From contig DBVJ01000078.1 in assembly GCA_002308115.1 (NCBI GenBank), forward strand, positions 3,516 through 9,309: a DNA stretch of 5,794 nucleotides. The letters are read 5' to 3'. Below the pieces are notes generated by a model. That model ran no database searches, was not told where the DNA came from, and saw only the letters and a list, made by a program, of their open reading frames with translations. The translations under genes were made by a program, and so were the position numbers. The DNA comes from Lachnospiraceae bacterium UBA1267 (GTDB taxonomy: Bacteria; Bacillota; Clostridia; Lachnospirales; Lachnospiraceae). Below, piece after piece: positions 1-5,794 of this stretch. Each line of letters starts with the position of its first letter. Positions within the stretch are counted from its first letter, which is position 1.

Positions 1-2426
<2,426 letters not shown>

Positions 2427-2433
2427 TCTGTTG

Positions 2434-2441
2434 CCACCTCC
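2434..2441 (-). promoter_or_regulatory. Strong Shine-Dalgarno of the rhomboid-like gene
   Basis: GGAGGTGG on the minus strand, with GGAGGT ending 9 bases before the ATG at 2426. It is the best ribosome site in the window and fixes that start. The 68-base gap between the murC-type stop and this gene shows no convincing promoter or hairpin, so the two genes are probably cotranscribed. Confidence 0.65.
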
Positions 2442-2494
2442 GGATCGATCATCTCATACAAACGTGTCAAATCGGTGAACGGTCCGGGAATCGT

Positions 2495-3925
2495 TTACGC
2501 GTTCTTTTTGCCGGTCAGCTTTCTGGAAATGTGATAAGACGAAGCGGCGCCGATCACAAGGATCATGTCGCACTCGCCTTCCGAGATGAGCCTGTCCGCG
2601 TAACGGATGATCTCATCCGTATCCTCTTCATAATGGATCTTGTCCGATGCCTTTTCCCAGACAGCTCCCGGAATGGGTTTCTTGTCCGAGTGGATCTCGC
2701 GCCCCATATGTGTCTTCCAGATCACGACATGGTGCGCGATCGTCAGCGCTTTCACATAGGCGTCAAACATCAGTGTGAGCCTTCCGATCTGATGCGGCTC
2801 GAAAATGGCAAGGATCTTCCGCTCCGGGAAGTATTCCCTGCACATGGTGAGCACCGAAGAAATCTCTGACGGATGATGCGCATAGTCGTCGTAGACCGGA
2901 ACGCCGTCTCTTCTTCCGATGCAGTCAAAGCGGCGCTTCGCACCGACAAAGGACAGCAGTCCTTTCTGGATCTGTTCATCGTCCATGCCATAGACTCTCG
3001 CAATGGTCACGGCCGCGGCGGCGTTCTGAATATTGTATTCACCCGGAAGGATCATGCGGAAACGCTGTACTTTCCCGTCCATGACAATGCGGAAAGTGGT
3101 GTTTTCAGGCGATTTTTCGACCGCTTCATAAACCACCGCATGAATCTTTCCGGACAATATCGGAAGCGCTTTTTCCGTTCCGTGGAACAAGGCATAGATC
3201 TCCGTATTGACAAAGTCCGGATGGCAGAAAGCCCTTCTCAGCACTTCAACCGAGCCCTCGCTGTCTCCGTTCAGGATCACGGTTTTCACAGTGCCCGGAT
3301 TCACAAGGAAGTCCGTAAAGCTTTGAAGTACCTCTTCAAAGTTCCTGTAACATTCCGGATGATCCATTTCCACCGTCAGCATCACTGCGGTCTCTGGTTT
3401 GTAATGGTGGAAATTCCGGTTGAATTCATCGGCTTCACACAAAAAGAGATCGGAATCGCCGTATCGTCCGCCGGAATCCCAGGCCTGATAGACCGAGCCT
3501 CCGACAACACTTGGATCCAGAGATCCTGCGATGAGGATCTCGCTTGTCATGAAAGTGGTGGTTGTTTTTCCGTGCGTACCGGAGATCGCGATCACTCTCT
3601 TCCCGTCCTGAAGATAAGTCCCCATGAACTGCTGCCAGGTCATGAGAATGCCTCTTCTTTGGGCTTCCAGAAGTTCCTCGTTGTCCGGGGAAACGTCAAA
3701 AATAGCCGGAGACACCGCGACGACATCCACAGAATCATCCAGATGCTTTTTGCTGTGTCCGGTATAAATGCTGATGCCAAGACTCATCAGTTTTTCGGCG
3801 TAATAGGATTCTGCGTTCTGATCGCAGCCGGACACACGGAAACCCGCCTGGACGGCCACGATGGCCACAGAGGCGCAGCCTGAGCCCAGGATCCCCATGA
3901 AATGTACATGCAATGGACGGTTCAT
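2495..3925 (-). CDS. murC: MurC-type Mur ligase (probable UDP-N-acetylmuramate--L-alanine ligase)
   Basis: A 476-residue, three-domain Mur ligase. MurC joins L-alanine to UDP-MurNAc with ATP in the cytosol, the first amino-acid step of the peptidoglycan stem. The N-terminal Rossmann-like loop is GILGSGCASVA (11-21). The ATP P-loop is AISGTHGKTTTT (113-124). The central domain has EADEFNRNF (164-172) and MDHPECY (187-193), then NIQNAAAA (298-305) and AKRRFD (329-334). The C-terminal domain has DDYAHHPSE (346-354) and FEPHQIGR (375-382), the MurC versions of these signatures. Length fits the family. Several positions depart from the usual pattern: the N-terminal loop is normally G-I-G-G-x-G-M-S, the histidine motif is normally FQPHxxTR/SR, and the late GAGD is GAASS (459-463). 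MurC is the best fit; a paralogous ligase or an Mpl-type recycling ligase is possible but fits the C-terminal domain less well. The ATG at 3925 follows GAAAGG with a 9-base spacer. The stop is TAA. Confidence 0.86.
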   Translation of the reverse strand: MNRPLHVHFMGILGSGCASVAIVAVQAGFRVSGCDQNAESYYAEKLMSLGISIYTGHSKKHLDDSVDVVAVSPAIFDVSPDNEELLEAQRRGILMTWQQFMGTYLQDGKRVIAISGTHGKTTTTFMTSEILIAGSLDPSVVGGSVYQAWDSGGRYGDSDLFLCEADEFNRNFHHYKPETAVMLTVEMDHPECYRNFEEVLQSFTDFLVNPGTVKTVILNGDSEGSVEVLRRAFCHPDFVNTEIYALFHGTEKALPILSGKIHAVVYEAVEKSPENTTFRIVMDGKVQRFRMILPGEYNIQNAAAAVTIARVYGMDDEQIQKGLLSFVGAKRRFDCIGRRDGVPVYDDYAHHPSEISSVLTMCREYFPERKILAIFEPHQIGRLTLMFDAYVKALTIAHHVVIWKTHMGREIHSDKKPIPGAVWEKASDKIHYEEDTDEIIRYADRLISEGECDMILVIGAASSYHISRKLTGKKNA

Positions 3926-3934
3926 TGAAAACAG

Positions 3935-3940
3935 CCTTTC
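3935..3940 (-). promoter_or_regulatory. Shine-Dalgarno of murC
   Basis: GAAAGG on the minus strand, 9 bases before the ATG at 3925. It is a moderate match with normal spacing and supports that ATG over the later in-frame Met10. Confidence 0.5.
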
Positions 3941-3963
3941 AAATGAATTCGGTACAACAGTTT

Positions 3964-3992
3964 TTTATATCACAGAACAATGACGCGGTCAA
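3964..3992 (-). promoter_or_regulatory. Sigma-A-type promoter for murC (extended -10)
   Basis: In the 74-base gap between holA and murC the minus strand has TTGACC (3992-3987, 5 of 6 to consensus), a 17-base spacer, and TATAAA (3969-3964, 5 of 6) with TG one base before the -10 hexamer. Transcription would start near 3957, giving a leader of about 32 bases that contains the murC ribosome site. No terminator hairpin for holA is visible in the gap, so some readthrough is likely. This promoter would drive murC, the membrane protein gene and the flavoprotein/cmk frame. Confidence 0.7.
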
Positions 3993-3999
3993 AAAGAAA

Positions 4000-5097
4000 T
4001 CATCGGCGCGGATCCTTCGTCCCTTCCGTCATGGACAGGATCAGCATCTCAACGGCCGCGTTCTCACTGAGGTTGCCGCTTTTCACGGCCAGTTCCAGTT
4101 CGGTTTCGCGGGAAGCTGCTTTCAAAAGCTGTCCTTTCCGGAATCTCTGTGCGGCACGGCGGTACTTCTCGGAAAGCCATTCTTTCGAGAAAGACATGTT
4201 CGTCATGATTTCCCGGTCCGAAAGCCCCTTCACCGCCATTTCCTGAACATTCATGAGCCGGACGAATTCTTTTCCGATCAAAGTCAGAACAAGCAATGAA
4301 GAGGTACGAAGCGCAACAAGATCATAATAACAGCGAAGAGCGCCTCTTCGGTCCCCCGAAGAAACTCTTTCCACCAGATCAAACACCTTGTCTTCGAGCC
4401 GCGGGATCAACATCTCTTCCACGTCTTCACTTTGAATGCTGCCCTTTTCAAGGCAGCTGGAAATCAGTTTTTCGATCTCGGTCTCCGCGGTCCCATAGTC
4501 TAACGGCAGTCTTTCCATCAAAAGGTCAAACGCAGCCTGTGTGATTTTAAGTCGGCTTTTCCCGATGAGATTCATGGCAAAGCGGCGAAGCTCTTCTGCC
4601 TTCTTCGGGCGTTCCGTGACTGTGACGCTGCCCGTCCTGGAAATAAGCTTATACAGCGCGCTGCGGCCATCGGCCTTCGTCTCGACGAAAATGACGAGTG
4701 CTGTTTCAGGAAGGGTTTTCAGCCACTTCTGGTACGCGTCAGAGGCTTCCTCCTTTGACGCGTCCTCTTTTTCATCGGATTCCGGTGTGTCTTTTCCCTC
4801 TGAAACGTCATCCGCCTCCAAGGATTCGCCTTTCTTCTGACGCACGCGGAAAAGCCCGGATTCTTCGATGACAAGCACACGCCGTTCCGCAAAAAACGGC
4901 ATCGTGTCCGTGAATGCGCGCATTTCGGGAAGCGACATGTCGCTTCCGGTCACGTCCATCCGGTTCAAGGTATCTTCACCAGATGCAGCCTGAAGCAATC
5001 GGGACAAAAAGCCATGACGAAGCCAAGGGTCGTCACCGGTGATCAGATAGACCCTTTTAAAGCTTCTTTCTTTCACATCATTCATCAATGTGTCCAC
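4000..5097 (-). CDS. holA: DNA polymerase III delta subunit (clamp loader), HolA
   Basis: A 365-residue protein of the HolA/YqeN type. Delta opens the beta sliding clamp and is part of the clamp-loader complex with tau/gamma and delta-prime. The N-terminal region FKRVYLITGDDPWLR (13-27) matches the usual start of the family. The domain II/III region contains DYGTAETEIEKLI (200-212), VFDLVERVSSGDRRGAL (238-254) and the helical C-terminal domain with a basic RRAAQRFRKGQLL stretch (313-325), as in other Gram-positive delta subunits. Like other delta subunits it lacks a Walker A motif. A highly acidic insertion, about residues 89-122, separates the strand VLVIEES (74-80) from the helix before ALVIFVET (133-140) and makes the protein longer than the usual 330-350. 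The reported start is GTG at 5097; ATG at 5085 is an alternative and neither has a good ribosome site. Its position just after comEC is the arrangement known in Bacillota. Confidence 0.9.
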   Translation of the reverse strand: MDTLMNDVKERSFKRVYLITGDDPWLRHGFLSRLLQAASGEDTLNRMDVTGSDMSLPEMRAFTDTMPFFAERRVLVIEESGLFRVRQKKGESLEADDVSEGKDTPESDEKEDASKEEASDAYQKWLKTLPETALVIFVETKADGRSALYKLISRTGSVTVTERPKKAEELRRFAMNLIGKSRLKITQAAFDLLMERLPLDYGTAETEIEKLISSCLEKGSIQSEDVEEMLIPRLEDKVFDLVERVSSGDRRGALRCYYDLVALRTSSLLVLTLIGKEFVRLMNVQEMAVKGLSDREIMTNMSFSKEWLSEKYRRAAQRFRKGQLLKAASRETELELAVKSGNLSENAAVEMLILSMTEGTKDPRR

Positions 5098-5103
5098 GCC
5101 GCC

Positions 5104-5132
5104 AGTATAACCGAAAACACGCGCGGATTCAA
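5104..5132 (-). promoter_or_regulatory. Sigma-A-type promoter for holA overlapping the comEC stop
   Basis: On the minus strand TTGAAT (5132-5127, 4 of 6) is followed by a 17-base spacer and TATACT (5109-5104, 5 of 6). The -35 box contains the comEC stop codon. The predicted start of transcription is at about 5097-5098, essentially on the GTG proposed as the holA start. If this promoter is used, the mRNA is leaderless from GTG or has a leader of about 12 bases to the ATG at 5085. Spacing and hexamers are good, but this is a prediction from sequence only. Confidence 0.5.
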
Positions 5133-5794
5133 TGACCAGGTACGTCGTTCAGAGGCAAATCCCGACAGGGATCTTTTCCGTAACAGCATAACGATATCTG
5201 TGTGTCACTCATCACGGCCTCAATGGCGCCGCTCCTTCCGGTCCCGTATACCGGTAAATGGTTTTGCCGATAGCGCTCCAAAGCTTCTTCCGCGGGATGT
5301 CCGTAGGTGTTGTTCCGGCCGTAGCTCACAAAAGAAAGTGCTGGCGAGACCCGTTTCAGGAACACTTCTTCTGACGAAAATCTCGAACCATGATGCGCCA
5401 CTTTCAGAATATCTGTCTTGCCTGACGATATGCCTGCCTCGATCTCCGAAGAAATGTCTCCTGTAAATAATACAGAGCGTCCCCGGTACGATATTTTCAC
5501 GACCAGAGATGAGTCATTTCCGACAAGATCCGCACCGTGTAACGGAGAAAGCACCTGAACGGAAAGACCGCCAAGTTCAAACCGGTCACCCGCGCCGGCC
5601 CTTCTCACAGGGATCCCTTTGGACTCAAGAAGCGCCAGCTCATTCATAAACTCTTCCTCCGCATGAAGCGTGTCAGAGATCCAGACTTCTCCGACTGTAA
5701 CAGAAGGGTCTGAAAGCAGGCCGGGCAGCCCGTTTACATGGTCCAGATCACCATGGCTTAAAATCAGAATGTCCAGGCGTCTTACACCGTAGAA
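5129..5794 (-). CDS. comEC: ComEC competence channel, C-terminal metallo-beta-lactamase domain (5' end beyond window)
   Basis: The last 221 residues of a protein that enters from the right edge. ComEC/Rec2 forms the inner-membrane channel that brings single-stranded DNA into the cell during transformation; its C-terminal MBL domain is thought to degrade the non-transported strand. In the fragment LSHGDLDHVNGL (12-23) carries the metal-binding HxDxDH motif (H14, D16, D18, H19). GNDSSLVVKI (92-101), LFTGDISSE (109-117), KVAHHGSRFSS (131-141) and NNTYGHP (161-167) are the other conserved blocks of the ComEC MBL. All expected metal ligands seem present, so the domain looks intact. The membrane channel part is outside the window, so a stand-alone MBL hydrolase cannot be fully excluded; the neighbouring holA makes ComEC much more likely. 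The gene ends in TGA 31 bases before the holA start, with no clear terminator between. Confidence 0.85.
   Translation of the reverse strand, partial: FYGVRRLDILILSHGDLDHVNGLPGLLSDPSVTVGEVWISDTLHAEEEFMNELALLESKGIPVRRAGAGDRFELGGLSVQVLSPLHGADLVGNDSSLVVKISYRGRSVLFTGDISSEIEAGISSGKTDILKVAHHGSRFSSEEVFLKRVSPALSFVSYGRNNTYGHPAEEALERYRQNHLPVYGTGRSGAIEAVMSDTQISLCCYGKDPCRDLPLNDVPGH

Noticed and set aside
2465..2470. Perfect TTGACA hexamer in the murC to membrane-protein gap
   Set aside because: No acceptable -10 hexamer lies 16-18 bases downstream on the minus strand, so I do not call a promoter.
2873..3883. Long plus-strand open frame of 336 codons opposite murC
   Set aside because: It lies wholly antisense to a protein with full Mur ligase motifs and shows no recognisable domain. 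Long antisense frames are common opposite genes of this composition.
4000..5794. Search for the rpsT gene that follows holA in Bacillus
   Set aside because: No S20-like small basic protein is found on either strand near holA; murC follows instead.

Overview
The window carries one gene direction only: every gene I can support is on the minus strand, tightly packed, with no RNA gene, mobile element, repeat array or CRISPR. In transcription order (right to left) it reads: the 3' part of comEC, holA, a murC-type ligase, a membrane protein with a rhomboid-like fold and a zinc-ribbon tail, and an HI0933/YhiN-type flavoprotein whose frame runs without a stop into cytidylate kinase (cmk), which is cut by the left edge.

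The comEC-holA neighbourhood, the flavoprotein next to cmk, and the codon and promoter style point to a Bacillota (Firmicutes) chromosome of medium G+C, probably a clostridial or erysipelotrichial lineage. That placement is inference from gene families and order; there is no rRNA to confirm it. B. subtilis has comEC upstream of holA too, but murC is not next to it there, so the arrangement is not Bacillus-like.

Layout. 5794-5129: metallo-beta-lactamase (MBL) domain of the DNA-uptake channel ComEC. 5097-4000: HolA, the delta subunit of the clamp loader, with an acidic insertion; a good sigma-A-like promoter sits across the comEC stop and would start transcripts almost at the holA start codon. 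3999-3926: a 74-base gap with a strong extended -10 promoter for murC. 3925-2495: MurC-type ligase. 2426-1464: six-helix rhomboid-like membrane protein without rhomboid catalytic residues, with a cytosolic Cys/His cluster. 1461-1: flavoprotein fused in frame to Cmk, starting 2 bases after the preceding stop, so probably translationally coupled.

The genes serve separate housekeeping jobs: DNA uptake, replication, the first amino-acid addition in peptidoglycan precursor synthesis, and CMP/dCMP phosphorylation. Likely transcription units are holA from its own promoter (plus readthrough from comEC), and murC-rhomboid-flavoprotein/cmk from the murC promoter. The most notable observation is the apparent flavoprotein-Cmk fusion, which keeps a good internal Shine-Dalgarno and ATG for Cmk, so the locus could make a long fused protein as well as free kinase. 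A one-base indel in a short T-run would instead restore two separate genes, so this needs read-level checking.
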